This document shows positions 17,803 to 27,586 of a DNA stretch of 64,000 nt, piece after piece. The number at the start of each line of letters is the position of its first letter. The stretch's first letter is position 1. Source of the DNA: Lutimonas saemankumensis (GTDB lineage Bacteria; Bacteroidota; Bacteroidia; Flavobacteriales; Flavobacteriaceae); contig NZ_JAIUZR010000005.1 in the NCBI RefSeq assembly GCF_020171465.1, forward strand, positions 434,001-498,000, written 5' to 3'. Made by a program: the position numbers and the translations under genes. Below the pieces are notes generated by a model that worked only from the letters and a program-made list of their open reading frames with translations, was not told the origin of the DNA and did no database searches.

Positions 17803-19311
17803 ATGCAAATGAAAATTGTAATGCCCAGCAGTACATTTAAGAAATTCCTAACAGGCCTTTCTTTCCTTTTTTTAATCTCATTTAGTCTTAGTGCACAGCA
17901 AGGTGATCCCGCAAACGGGAAGAAATTATTCAATACAAATTGTGCAGCTTGTCACAAGTTGGATAAGAAACTTATCGGCCCTCCTTTAGGTGGTATAACA
18001 GAGAAACGATCAAATGAATGGTTACAAGCCTGGATCAAGGATAATAATGCCTTGAGAGCCAGTGGAGACCAGGATGCCATAGACATTTTTAATGAGTATA
18101 ATGGGATGCCCATGACGGCTTATCCTCAATTGTCTGAGCAGGATATCAATGATATCCTTGCTTATACTGATGGAGAGCCGGTTGAAGCGAAAACAACCGT
18201 TGCAGCCACTCAGGAAGTTGATCCTAAAGTTGCCATTGGTAAGAAACTTTATCAGACCAACTGTGCCTCTTGTCACAAGCTGGATAAGAAATTAATTGGC
18301 CCGGCACTTGGTGGAATTGCTGACAGGAGAAGTATGGAATGGCTGAAGGCCTGGATTAAAGATAATAATGCTTTGAGGGCGAGTGGGGATCAGGATGCCA
18401 TCGATATATTTGAAGAATACAACGGAATGCCTATGACAGCATTTCCTCAATTATCTGATGAAGATATCGAGGCAATAATAGCATATACAACTGCAGGAGA
18501 TGTGAAGCAGGTTGTTGCATCTGCAGAAACTGAAGTTCTTGCAACCCCAAAGAAGTCCACGGCCTGGATGAGTTATATTGTTGTTGCTGTTCTACTGGGA
18601 TTGATCATATGGATCTATGTTGCGAGTAACAATGGTTTCTTAAAGATCTCTGCAACGATTTTTGTACTTATTCTTACGGGATATATCTTATTTGATACCC
18701 TTATGGATATTGGTATTGATCAGGATTATCAGCCGATTCAGCCTATTGCCTTTTCACACAAGATACATGCCGGAGATAACAAAGTTGATTGTCAATACTG
18801 TCATTCTTCAGCGAAACACAGTAAAACATCGGGAATTCCTTCTGTAAATGTTTGTATGAACTGTCATAAAAGTATATCCGAATATACTGGCCCAACTACG
18901 TCAGAAATGGATAAGGCCTTTTACGATGCGGAGATCCAAAAAATTTACGATGCAATAGGATGGGATCCTGATAAGCTAGAATACATAGAAGGCTACGAGC
19001 AAAAACCAATAAAATGGGTTCAGATACACAAACTTCCTGACTATGCCTACTTTAACCATGCTCAGCACGTTACTGCAGGAAATATTGCTTGTCAGAAATG
19101 TCATGGCCCCGTTGAGGAAATGGAGGAGGTTTATCAGTATTCACCACTGACTATGGGCTGGTGTTTGAACTGTCACAAAGAAACTGCTGTAGATCTCAAA
19201 GGAAATGACTATTACGCCAAGATCCATGATGAATTATCAAAAAAATATGGCGTTGACAAAGTGACCATTGCTCAATTAGGAGGAAAGGAATGTGGTAAAT
19301 GTCACTACTAG
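17803..19311 (+). CDS. actA: Alternative complex III subunit ActA (multihaem cytochrome c) with two extra N-terminal cytochrome c domains
   Basis: ActA is the membrane-anchored multihaem subunit of alternative complex III, which oxidises menaquinol and passes electrons to cytochrome c or the oxidase. From the ATG at 17803 it is 502 aa with a signal peptide ending near LSLSAQQ. Two tandem monohaem cytochrome c domains follow, with haem motifs CAACH and CASCH; their sequences are highly alike over about 90 residues. Two membrane segments come next, then a pentahaem C-terminal part (CQYCH, CMNCH, CQKCH, CLNCH, CGKCH). Seven CxxCH motifs in all. An in-frame codon at 17704 would add 33 residues before the signal peptide and is rejected. 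First gene of actABCDEF. Confidence 0.9.
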   Translation: MQMKIVMPSSTFKKFLTGLSFLFLISFSLSAQQGDPANGKKLFNTNCAACHKLDKKLIGPPLGGITEKRSNEWLQAWIKDNNALRASGDQDAIDIFNEYNGMPMTAYPQLSEQDINDILAYTDGEPVEAKTTVAATQEVDPKVAIGKKLYQTNCASCHKLDKKLIGPALGGIADRRSMEWLKAWIKDNNALRASGDQDAIDIFEEYNGMPMTAFPQLSDEDIEAIIAYTTAGDVKQVVASAETEVLATPKKSTAWMSYIVVAVLLGLIIWIYVASNNGFLKISATIFVLILTGYILFDTLMDIGIDQDYQPIQPIAFSHKIHAGDNKVDCQYCHSSAKHSKTSGIPSVNVCMNCHKSISEYTGPTTSEMDKAFYDAEIQKIYDAIGWDPDKLEYIEGYEQKPIKWVQIHKLPDYAYFNHAQHVTAGNIACQKCHGPVEEMEEVYQYSPLTMGWCLNCHKETAVDLKGNDYYAKIHDELSKKYGVDKVTIAQLGGKECGKCHY

Positions 19312-19377
19312 AATTTAGAATGTAATCAAGCCGAATGAATATCCGGTTTTTAGAAAAAACAAACAACAAAAATAAAT

Positions 19378-22300
19378 ATGGCATCTAACAAGAAATACTG
19401 GAAAAGTGTTGAAGAACTAAAAGAAAATAGTTCTATTGTTGAAAAGCTGCAAAAAAGTGAATTCATTGAAGATATACCAACAGAAAAGTTTCTGGGAGAC
19501 AAAGAAGCTTTAGATTCAGGAGAGACTTCAAGGAGAGACTTTTTAAAATATGTTGGGTTTTCCACTGCTGTCGCTTCTTTGGCAGCCTGTGAAGGACCTG
19601 TGGTGAATTCAATTCCTTATGTGGTAAAACCGGATGATCTGATTCCCGGAATTCCAGATTATTATGCGTCTTCCATTGCGGATGGATTCGATTTTGCCAA
19701 TATTCTGGTTAAGGTCCGAGAGGGAAGGCCAATAAAAATTGAGCCAAACAAGGATTCCGTAAACGGAATTGCCAACGCAAGAGTTCAGGCATCTGTACTT
19801 TCTTTATATGATAATAACAGGTTAAGAGGCCCCTTATCCAAAGGAGCAGATACGGATTATGCAACTTTGGATAAAGAAGTAAAGTCCGAGTTGGAAGCCA
19901 TTAAAGCCAAAGGAGGAAAAATTGTTCTTTTGACAGGTACTACGGCGAGTCCGTCTTTAGCCAAACTTGTGGGAGAATTTAAGGAGGCTTATGGAAATGT
20001 GGAGCACATTGCATATGACGCCGTAAATGAAGATGCTGCATTGAATGCATTTCAGAAAATGTACGGACAACGAGTCCTTCCTGATTATGATTTCTCAAAA
20101 GCGGAAGTTATCGTTTCCGTGGGAGCTGATTTTCTCGGTGACTGGCAGGGTGGTAACTACAGTGCCGGATATGCAAAAGGAAGAAAGCCTAAAAACGGCA
20201 AAATGTCTCGGCACATTCAATTTGAATCGAATATGACTTTGTCGGGAGGTAATTCAGATAAAAGAATTATCGTTAAACCATCTGAACAACTTCAGGTGAT
20301 GAGTAAGTTGTATGAAGCGATTGTCAATGGAAAAAATTCAGGATCGGATCCTGTTGATGATGCAGTTAACAAAGCTGTAGCTCAAATAAGAAAGGCAGGC
20401 AGCAAAGCGGTGGTCATCACCGGAGTTCAGGATGAAAATGCTCAGTTACTTGCACTGGCTATCAATGCTCACCTTCAAAGTGAAGTTATTGATGTGAATT
20501 CAACCAAGAATGTTCGGCAGGGAGATATGGCAAAGGTGGATGCCTTGATCAAAGATATGGCAGCTGGAAAAGTTGATGCGGTATTGATCTCAAACATTAA
20601 TCCGGTTTACTCTTTATCGAATGGATCTGAGTTTGCTGAGGCTTTGAAAAACGTTTCACTTTCAGTGGCATTTAGCATGTCAGCAACTCAAACTTCTGAG
20701 GTGGCCCAATATGTGGTTGCAACCCCGCATTACCTGGAATCCTGGGGAGATGTTGAGATTAAAAAGGGGCATTTCGGATTGACACAGCCAACGATCAAAC
20801 CACTCTTTAATACCAGACAGTTGGAGGATGCCCTCCTGGCCTGGAATGGTACTGAGGAGAGTTACTACGATTATATCAAGAGTCACTGGCAATCTAATTT
20901 GCTTGCTGGTAAATCATGGAATAAGACACTTCAGGAAGGAACCTTGAAGGTGAGCCATGGCGACGAGGCGGCAGTAGCCAATGAAATTGACCTTTCAGGC
21001 GCGAGTGCAGCTCTTGCCAAAACTGCAGGTGCAGAAATGGAACTTACGGTATACGCCAAAACAGGTTTAGGAGATGGTCAGCAGGCCAACAACCCATGGT
21101 TACAGGAGCTTCCTGACCCGATAACAAGAACTTCCTGGGACAATTACCTGCTTATTTCAAGAATTGACGCTGAACGATTAGGTCTTTCCAACAGAACCGC
21201 TGATAACGGAGCTCTTGACGGAGATTTGGTGAACATCGTGGCTGAAGGAGTTACTTTAAACAATGTTCCCGTGTACATTCAGCCTGGACAGGCAGCAGGT
21301 TCTGTGGCCATAGCCGTTGGTTATGGAAGAACTGATCTGAAGAATGACATGAATGTTGGAATCAATGCCTATCCTCTTTCTAAGGGATCTTTTCAAAGCG
21401 TTTCGATAGAAAAAACAGCTGGAGAGCATGAATTTGCCTGTGTCCAGTTACATCATACCATAATGGGTAGAGAAGGGGAGATCACCAAGGAGACTACCTT
21501 GGAGGATTTTGTTACAAAACCAAAAGATGAATGGAACCACGCTCCTGTTTTTTCTCTGGATCATCAGGAGGTTACACAAGATAAAGTTGACCTTTGGGAA
21601 AAGTTCGATGACAGTTTAGGAACGAAATTCAATTTATCGATTGATCTTGCCACCTGTACAGGATGTGCGGCATGTGTTGTTTCCTGTCACGCTGAGAATA
21701 ATGTACCTGTTGTAGGGAAGCATGAAATCAGAGTAAGCAGAGACATGCACTGGTTAAGAATTGACAGATATTACTCAAGTGACACCACGGTTGCGCAAGG
21801 AAAAGAAGATGGAACGTTTGGAACGGGAGATTTCTTTAAAGCTCAGGGTGAGCCCTCCGATGCCCCAGAGGTTTCTTTCCAGCCTGTAATGTGCCAGCAT
21901 TGTAATCATGCACCCTGTGAAACAGTATGCCCGGTTGCAGCCACCTCTCACGGACGACAGGGTCAGAATCAAATGGCCTACAACAGATGTATTGGTACTC
22001 GTTATTGTGCCAACAACTGTCCTTACAGGGTAAGGCGATTCAACTGGTTCAAGTACGCCAACAACAACGAATTCGATTTCAACATGAATAACGAATTGGG
22101 AAGAATGGTATTGAATCCGGACGTTACAGTAAGATCAAGAGGGGTTATGGAAAAATGTTCTTTCTGTATTCAAAAGACTCAGTTAACTATATTGAATGCC
22201 AAGAAAGAAGGAAGAGCCGTGAAGGACGGAGAATTCACAACAGCATGTTCAGATGCATGTCCTAACGGATCTCTTGTTTTTGGAGATGTCAATGATGAAT

Positions 22301-22416
22301 CGAGTAAAGTTGCCCACTTAAGTGAGGATGACAGAAGCTTTAAACTTTTGGATTTTGTTGGTACGAAACCAAATGTATTTTATCAGTTAAAGGTAAAGAA
22401 TACCAATGAGGCTTAA
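19378..22416 (+). CDS. actB: Alternative complex III subunit ActB (molybdopterin-oxidoreductase-like plus iron-sulfur domain)
   Basis: ActB is the large periplasmic iron-sulfur subunit of alternative complex III. The 1012-aa protein begins with an SRRDFLKYVGFSTAVASL segment (twin-arginine type) followed by a Cys that could be lipidated (AACEG). Residues about 80-700 resemble the molybdopterin oxidoreductase family; known ActB proteins have lost the cofactor. The C-terminal part carries four cysteine clusters: CTGCAACVVSC, CQHCNHAPCETVCP, CIGTRYCANNCP and CSFCIQKTQ with a later CSDACP, fitting three 4Fe-4S and one 3Fe-4S centre. The fused two-domain form is the usual arrangement in flavobacteria. 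It lies 66 bases after actA. Confidence 0.94.
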   Translation: MASNKKYWKSVEELKENSSIVEKLQKSEFIEDIPTEKFLGDKEALDSGETSRRDFLKYVGFSTAVASLAACEGPVVNSIPYVVKPDDLIPGIPDYYASSIADGFDFANILVKVREGRPIKIEPNKDSVNGIANARVQASVLSLYDNNRLRGPLSKGADTDYATLDKEVKSELEAIKAKGGKIVLLTGTTASPSLAKLVGEFKEAYGNVEHIAYDAVNEDAALNAFQKMYGQRVLPDYDFSKAEVIVSVGADFLGDWQGGNYSAGYAKGRKPKNGKMSRHIQFESNMTLSGGNSDKRIIVKPSEQLQVMSKLYEAIVNGKNSGSDPVDDAVNKAVAQIRKAGSKAVVITGVQDENAQLLALAINAHLQSEVIDVNSTKNVRQGDMAKVDALIKDMAAGKVDAVLISNINPVYSLSNGSEFAEALKNVSLSVAFSMSATQTSEVAQYVVATPHYLESWGDVEIKKGHFGLTQPTIKPLFNTRQLEDALLAWNGTEESYYDYIKSHWQSNLLAGKSWNKTLQEGTLKVSHGDEAAVANEIDLSGASAALAKTAGAEMELTVYAKTGLGDGQQANNPWLQELPDPITRTSWDNYLLISRIDAERLGLSNRTADNGALDGDLVNIVAEGVTLNNVPVYIQPGQAAGSVAIAVGYGRTDLKNDMNVGINAYPLSKGSFQSVSIEKTAGEHEFACVQLHHTIMGREGEITKETTLEDFVTKPKDEWNHAPVFSLDHQEVTQDKVDLWEKFDDSLGTKFNLSIDLATCTGCAACVVSCHAENNVPVVGKHEIRVSRDMHWLRIDRYYSSDTTVAQGKEDGTFGTGDFFKAQGEPSDAPEVSFQPVMCQHCNHAPCETVCPVAATSHGRQGQNQMAYNRCIGTRYCANNCPYRVRRFNWFKYANNNEFDFNMNNELGRMVLNPDVTVRSRGVMEKCSFCIQKTQLTILNAKKEGRAVKDGEFTTACSDACPNGSLVFGDVNDESSKVAHLSEDDRSFKLLDFVGTKPNVFYQLKVKNTNEA

Positions 22417-22468
22417 GCCGAAATGGTCAAATAATAAAAAGAGAAATAAATAAATATTATAATATACT

Positions 22469-23857
22469 ATGTCTCATTACGAAGCACCTATTAGAGAACC
22501 GTTAATTATAGGAGATAAGAGTTATCACGACATTTCTAATGATATAGCCGCACCAATTGAAGGAAAAGCCAATAAATGGTGGTGGGCTGTGTTTACGCTT
22601 GCGCTGGTTGCATTTTTATGGGGAGTTGGAGCCATTGCCTATACGATAGGAACTGGTATTGGAGTCTGGGGGTTGAACAATAAGATCAACTGGGCCTGGG
22701 ATATTACCAACTTTGTATGGTGGGTAGGAATTGGTCACGCGGGTACCTTGATCTCTGCGGTACTTTTGTTATTTCGTCAGAAATGGAGAATGGGGATAAA
22801 CCGTTCTGCAGAGGCGATGACAATTTTTGCGGTATTTCAGGCTGGATTGTTTCCGGTGATCCACATGGGGCGTGTTTGGAATGGTTACTGGACGATGCCG
22901 ATTCCCAACCAGTTTGGGAACCTTTGGACCAACTTTAATTCACCTTTGTTATGGGACGTTTTTGCGATCTCGACATATCTGACTGTATCTGTTGTATTCT
23001 GGTATACTGGGTTGTTGCCTGATTTTGCAATGATCAGGGACAGGGCAACCAAACCTTTTCAAAAGAAAATTTATAGTCTGTTGAGTTTCGGATGGACAGG
23101 AAGAGCAAAAGACTGGCAGAGGTTTGAAGAAGTATCGCTGGTACTGGCAGGTCTTGCAACTCCACTGGTTCTTTCTGTACATACGATTGTATCCTTTGAC
23201 TTTGCTACCTCTGTTATTCCGGGCTGGCACAGTACGGTATATCCGCCCTATTTCGTTGCCGGAGCCGTATTTTCAGGATTCGCAATGGTGCAGACACTAT
23301 TGATCGTTATGCGAAAGGTTTCTAATCTTGAAGCTTATATAACCAGAGGACATATTGAGAATATGAATAAAGTAATTCTTGTTACCGGAGGTATTGTGAT
23401 GGTTGCCTATCTGTCAGAGTTTTTTGTAGGATGGTACTCAGGAAGTTCTTACGAAGATTTCGTTTATTTATCAGTAGGAGCTGCAACCGGACCTTATTGG
23501 TGGGCGTTTTGGGCCTTGATACTTTGTAACGGAGTTTTCCCGCAATTGCTTTGGATCAAAAAATTAAGAACCAATTATACAGTATCTTTCATCATGGCGC
23601 TGATTATCAATATTGGAATGTGGTTTGAGCGTTTTGACATCATTGTAATTAATTTAAGTAGAGGACACCTTCCGTCAACATGGACTATGTTTGAGCCTAC
23701 TTTTGTTGATATTGGAATTTTTATGGGTACGATAGGTTTCTTCTTTGTATTGTTCCTGTTGTATGCCAGGACCTTCCCTGCTGTGGCCCAGGCTGAGGTA
23801 AAATCTATACTGAAATCATCAGGAGATAATTACAAAAGAGAAAGAGACAGTAAATAA
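22469..23857 (+). CDS. actC: Alternative complex III subunit ActC (NrfD/PsrC-like quinol-binding membrane protein)
   Basis: ActC is a polytopic membrane subunit of the NrfD/PsrC family that forms the menaquinol site of alternative complex III. The 462-aa protein has about ten hydrophobic membrane segments and a conserved N-terminal cytoplasmic stretch (SHYEAPIREPLI). Family-typical segments include WVGIGHAGTLISAVLLLF, FPVIHMGRVWN and TIVSFDFATSVIPGWHST. Between actB and actD, separated from them by 52 and 35 bases, it is clearly part of the operon. Confidence 0.94.
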   Translation: MSHYEAPIREPLIIGDKSYHDISNDIAAPIEGKANKWWWAVFTLALVAFLWGVGAIAYTIGTGIGVWGLNNKINWAWDITNFVWWVGIGHAGTLISAVLLLFRQKWRMGINRSAEAMTIFAVFQAGLFPVIHMGRVWNGYWTMPIPNQFGNLWTNFNSPLLWDVFAISTYLTVSVVFWYTGLLPDFAMIRDRATKPFQKKIYSLLSFGWTGRAKDWQRFEEVSLVLAGLATPLVLSVHTIVSFDFATSVIPGWHSTVYPPYFVAGAVFSGFAMVQTLLIVMRKVSNLEAYITRGHIENMNKVILVTGGIVMVAYLSEFFVGWYSGSSYEDFVYLSVGAATGPYWWAFWALILCNGVFPQLLWIKKLRTNYTVSFIMALIINIGMWFERFDIIVINLSRGHLPSTWTMFEPTFVDIGIFMGTIGFFFVLFLLYARTFPAVAQAEVKSILKSSGDNYKRERDSK

Positions 23858-23892
23858 AAGATACAATTTATAGAATTGAAAAAACAAATAAG

Positions 23893-24417
23893 ATGAGCGA
23901 TAAAGTTATACATGCTATTTACGACGATGACGACGTGCTGCTGAAGGCAGTCAAAGAAGTTCGTGAAGCAAATCATCACATAGAAGAGGTTTACACCCCA
24001 TTCCCTGTTCACGGTTTGGAGAAGGCTATGGGAATTGCAAATACGAGAATTGCAATCACTGCATTTCTTTATGGAATAACTGGACTTGGGTTTGCGGTTT
24101 GGATGATGAACTATATGATGATAGAGGACTGGCCACAGAATATCGGTGGAAAGCCGAGTTTCAGTTATGCCGAGAACATGCCGGCATTTGTTCCGATCAT
24201 GTTTGAATTGACGGTGTTCTTTGCGGCTCACCTAATGGTTATAACTTTTTACATGAGGAGTAAGATAGGGCCTTTTGTAAAAGCCTCAAATCCGGATCCG
24301 AGAACGACAGATAATATGTTTTTGATGGAGGTACCTGTTACGGGTGATGAGAAAGAATTGGAGACCTTCTTGACAAAAACAGGAGCTGTTGAAACTAAAA
24401 TTGTAGATAAGCACTAA
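23893..24417 (+). CDS. actD: Alternative complex III subunit ActD (DUF3341)
   Basis: ActD is a small integral subunit with two transmembrane helices (about residues 51-71 and 93-121) and a soluble N-terminal domain, classed as DUF3341. The 174-aa protein has the motif HIEEVYTPFPVHGLEKAMG followed by helix one (RIAITAFLYGITGLGF). The FSYAENMPAFVPIMFELTVF stretch before helix two is strongly conserved in the family. Its exact function in quinol oxidation is structural or unknown. It sits 10 bases before actE in the operon. Confidence 0.93.
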   Translation: MSDKVIHAIYDDDDVLLKAVKEVREANHHIEEVYTPFPVHGLEKAMGIANTRIAITAFLYGITGLGFAVWMMNYMMIEDWPQNIGGKPSFSYAENMPAFVPIMFELTVFFAAHLMVITFYMRSKIGPFVKASNPDPRTTDNMFLMEVPVTGDEKELETFLTKTGAVETKIVDKH

Positions 24418-24427
24418 AAGATTACTA

Positions 24428-24991
24428 ATGAAGAATATATTCAATATTGCATTGTCAGGTTTAATGATATTGTTACTTGCTTCTTGCAGTGAGGGAAGAC
24501 CTACTGAAAGAAGTGTTCAATATATGGGTGATACAGATATGTACGAGCCGGTTCCTTATGAAACTTATGGAGAGAACCCAATCTTTTCCAACGGGACGAA
24601 TGCTCAGCTTCCAGTTGAAGGAACCATTGCCAGAGGTGCCTCTGTATATGATTACCCAAATTCTGAAGCGGGTTATCAGATGGCCAAGGACTCTTTAAGA
24701 GCGCCTTACCCTGCATCTGAGGAGGTGTTGGCAAAGGGAAAAGTGACTTATAAAATCTATTGTTCCTCATGTCATGGAGATAAGGGTGACGGAATGGGAA
24801 CCCTTGTAAAAAATGAAAAGTTTCTCGGAGTTCCTAATTACAAAGACAGGGATATCAATCAGGGAACAATTTATCACGTGATCATGCATGGTAGAAACCT
24901 GATGGGGTCACATGCTTCTCAGATGACCGAAGAAGAACGTTGGAACGCGGTTCATTATGTGGAGCAACTAAGAAGTGATCTTTTAAAATAA
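24428..24991 (+). CDS. actE: Alternative complex III subunit ActE (monohaem cytochrome c lipoprotein)
   Basis: ActE is the monohaem cytochrome c subunit of alternative complex III and its probable electron exit point. The 187-aa protein has a lipoprotein signal with the lipobox LLLASC (Cys about 20), a linker of about 80 residues, and a class I cytochrome c domain with CSSCH near residue 112. GDGMGTLVKNEKFLG follows, and a distal Met ligand is likely in HGRNLMGSHASQM. It lies between actD and actF with short gaps. Confidence 0.94.
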   Translation: MKNIFNIALSGLMILLLASCSEGRPTERSVQYMGDTDMYEPVPYETYGENPIFSNGTNAQLPVEGTIARGASVYDYPNSEAGYQMAKDSLRAPYPASEEVLAKGKVTYKIYCSSCHGDKGDGMGTLVKNEKFLGVPNYKDRDINQGTIYHVIMHGRNLMGSHASQMTEEERWNAVHYVEQLRSDLLK

Positions 24992-25023
24992 TTCAATTAA
25001 GTAAAAAATAAATACAGAATATA

Positions 25024-26367
25024 ATGTATACATTTTCAGGTAAATTAAAAACGGTTTCACTTGTATTAATGATCATTGGTGCTTTGAGTATTGGTTACGG
25101 GTTCTTTACTGCCCCAAAGACCACCCAAGATGTTGAGCAAGCTATGGCGCATGATAGCGGACATCACGGAGAAGAAGCATCTCACGGAGCACCATCTCAT
25201 GGAGACACGGCTCATTCAGAAGAACACAGTGAAGCAGAAGCCCAAAGTCATTTGGAGCATTTGTTGCATCAGGGTCAAAACAGGCCTTGGACAGCATTTT
25301 TTATCGCAGCATTTTTCTTTTTAATGATCTCGGTTTGTGTATTGGTTTTTTATGCGATTCAATGGGCGGCTCAAGCAGGATGGTCAATTGTTCTTTTCAG
25401 GGTTATGGAGGGAATAAGTGCATATATTTTACCTGGTTCAATTTTATTATTCTTATTTCTTTTGGCATCAGGTATGCACATGAACCATATTTATGTCTGG
25501 ATGGCTGAAGGTACTTTCGATCCTTCAAGCGAGAATTATGATGCCATAGTCGCAGGAAAAAGCTGGTGGTTGAATGTACCTGGTTGGATCATCAGAAGTT
25601 TTATCTACTTGTTTGTTTATAATATCTTCAGATACCTGCTAAGAAAGAATTCGCTTGCTCTTGATACCTCAGCAGACATTAAGATCTACAAAAAGAATTT
25701 TAATCTGTCAATAGTGTTTATTGTACTGTTCGGAATTTTGGAATTGTTCATGTCATTCGACTGGTTGATGTCTTTGGATCCTCACTGGTATAGCCAATTG
25801 TATTCATTCTATGTGTTTGCAAGTGTTCTTGTTTCAGGAATTACCACAATTGCACTGGTGACAATTTATCTCAAAAATAAAGGAGTTCTGCCTTTTGTAA
25901 ATAATAGTCATATTCATGATTTGGCCAAATATATGTTTGGATTCAGTATTTTCTGGACTTATTTCTTTTTTGATCAATTCATGTTACAGTGGTATGCCAA
26001 TATTCCAGAGGAAGCAGCTTATTTTTGGCCGAGATTGATAGGTTCGTATCAGTTGCCGTTTATATCAATGCTTGTCATGAACTTTGTGTTCCCTATCCTT
26101 ATATTGATGGATAGTGACTTCAAAAGGGTACCATGGTTTGTTGTAGCAGCAGGTCTGATAATCCTGACGGGTCATTACATAGATGTTTTCCAGTTAATTT
26201 CCCCGGCTACTGTTGGTGACAGCTGGAGCATTGGAATTCCTGAGCTAGGTTCTTTAGCTTTCTTTATGGGTCTGTTTATTTATGTGGTGTTTACATCAAT
26301 TTCAAAGGCTCCTTTACATGCCAAAGGTAACCCGTTTATGAAGGAAAGTGAAATTTATCACTATTAG
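25024..26367 (+). CDS. actF: Alternative complex III subunit ActF (NrfD-like membrane protein)
   Basis: ActF is the second large polytopic subunit of alternative complex III, homologous to ActC in fold. The 447-aa protein has about ten membrane segments. Between the first and second, residues about 40-80 form a His/Glu/Ser-rich loop with about 13 His (HDSGHHGEEASHGAPSHGD and following), which could bind metal, although related ActF proteins also carry low-complexity loops there. WLNVPGWIIRSF, SFDWLMSLDPHWYSQLY and WYANIPEEAAYFWPR are typical. Last gene of the operon, followed by an intrinsic terminator. Confidence 0.92.
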   Translation: MYTFSGKLKTVSLVLMIIGALSIGYGFFTAPKTTQDVEQAMAHDSGHHGEEASHGAPSHGDTAHSEEHSEAEAQSHLEHLLHQGQNRPWTAFFIAAFFFLMISVCVLVFYAIQWAAQAGWSIVLFRVMEGISAYILPGSILLFLFLLASGMHMNHIYVWMAEGTFDPSSENYDAIVAGKSWWLNVPGWIIRSFIYLFVYNIFRYLLRKNSLALDTSADIKIYKKNFNLSIVFIVLFGILELFMSFDWLMSLDPHWYSQLYSFYVFASVLVSGITTIALVTIYLKNKGVLPFVNNSHIHDLAKYMFGFSIFWTYFFFDQFMLQWYANIPEEAAYFWPRLIGSYQLPFISMLVMNFVFPILILMDSDFKRVPWFVVAAGLIILTGHYIDVFQLISPATVGDSWSIGIPELGSLAFFMGLFIYVVFTSISKAPLHAKGNPFMKESEIYHY

Positions 26368-26389
26368 ACTTAACTACCTAAAAAATAAA

Positions 26390-26419
26390 AGGTTGACACA
26401 ATGTGCTCAACCTTTTTTT
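26390..26419 (+). terminator. Intrinsic terminator after actF
   Basis: AGGTTGACAC (26390-26399) pairs with GTG-C-TCAACCT (26403-26412) with a single bulged base and a short loop, followed by seven T. It lies 22 bases after the actF stop and separates actABCDEF from coxBA. Confidence 0.85.
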
Positions 26420-26490
26420 ATACCCGGATAATTTATAAAATTTTTTTTGGCTTAAAGCTGATATAAGTCATGAAAATTAATATTTTTCTT

Positions 26491-26498
26491 TATATTTG
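26491..26498 (+). promoter_or_regulatory. Candidate -7 box of the coxBA operon
   Basis: TATATTTG matches TAnnTTTG exactly, 39 bases before the coxB start and downstream of the actF terminator. A convincing -33 TTTG at the usual distance is not seen. Confidence 0.5.
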
Positions 26499-26537
26499 CG
26501 GCACGTAAAATCCGCTTTATAAACTTATATATCATTG

Positions 26538-27557
26538 ATGAAAGCACTATTTTTTATTCTTATTTTTTTTGTAATAGGAACGGCATTCTGGCAGTTTTTT
26601 AAATTATTAGGATTAACAAAGAAGGATCAGGTTGCAACAGAGAAGGAAAACAACATTAACGGATGGTTGATGCTTGGACTTGGAGGGTTTGTTTACGGAT
26701 TGATGCTTTATTCAATGTTTCAGGGAAGAGTGGTGCTTTTACCAAGGCTGTCTGCTTCTTTGGAAGGAGAGGATATAGATAATTTGTTTGTTATTACAAT
26801 GGGATTGATCCTCGTTGTTCAGTTCATCACTCAGTTTTTGATTTATTATTTTACTTTCAGGTACAGAGGTACAGAAGGACGTAAAGCGTTATTTTATGCA
26901 GATAGCCATAAGTTGGAAATGTGGTGGACCATCACTCCAACGGTTGTACTTTCAGTTTTGATTATTTATGGATTGTGGACCTGGAACAATGTTCAGGATC
27001 TTTCTGATGCTGAAAACCCGCTGATCATTGAAGTTTATGCCAAGCAGTTTCAATGGGAGGCAAGATATGCCGGAGAAGACAATCAATTGGGATTGGGGCA
27101 CGTAAATTTCATCAAAGGGATCAACACGATGGGTGTTGATATGTCTGACAAGAATTCAGCTGATGATATTCCGGTTAGAGAGTTACATTTACCGAAAGGA
27201 AGAAAAGTTATTTTTAAGTTTAGATCACAGGATGTAATGCATTCTGCCTATATGCCTCACTTCAGGGCTCAGATAAACTGTGTGCCCGGAATGGTAACTT
27301 CGTTTGGATTTACTCCAACGGTTACAACTGAAGAAATGCGTTTGAATGAAGATACAAAAGCAAAATTTGATGCTATCAACAAGCTCAGAGTAGAAGAGGG
27401 TAAAGAAGAAGTTGAATTCGACTATCTCCTGCTTTGTAACAAGATATGTGGAGCTTCCCACTACAATATGCAAATGAAGGTAGTTGTTCAGGAAGAGGAA
27501 GATTTCAACAAATGGTTAAAAGAACAGAAAACTTTAGCACAGGTTATTAATAACTAA
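26538..27557 (+). CDS. coxB: Cytochrome c oxidase subunit II
   Basis: Subunit II carries the binuclear CuA centre that accepts electrons from cytochrome c (or directly from alternative complex III) for the haem-copper oxidase. The 339-aa protein begins with the ATG at 26538; the in-frame TTG three bases earlier is not needed. It has three hydrophobic segments (about residues 3-20, 37-58 and 80-105), one more than the classical two, and a periplasmic cupredoxin domain with SQDVMHSAYMPHF. The CuA motif CNKICGASHYNM has both Cys, the His and the Met. Downstream coxA starts 29 bases later. Confidence 0.95.
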   Translation: MKALFFILIFFVIGTAFWQFFKLLGLTKKDQVATEKENNINGWLMLGLGGFVYGLMLYSMFQGRVVLLPRLSASLEGEDIDNLFVITMGLILVVQFITQFLIYYFTFRYRGTEGRKALFYADSHKLEMWWTITPTVVLSVLIIYGLWTWNNVQDLSDAENPLIIEVYAKQFQWEARYAGEDNQLGLGHVNFIKGINTMGVDMSDKNSADDIPVRELHLPKGRKVIFKFRSQDVMHSAYMPHFRAQINCVPGMVTSFGFTPTVTTEEMRLNEDTKAKFDAINKLRVEEGKEEVEFDYLLLCNKICGASHYNMQMKVVVQEEEDFNKWLKEQKTLAQVINN

Positions 27558-27586
27558 GAACTAATCGAAAAACATATTTAAGGAAA

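Noticed and set aside
26535-26537. TTG starts for coxB (26535) and ilvD (38781)
   Set aside because: Each is directly followed by an in-frame ATG, so the ATG is simpler. The murE and mraZ non-ATG starts were kept because homology begins there.
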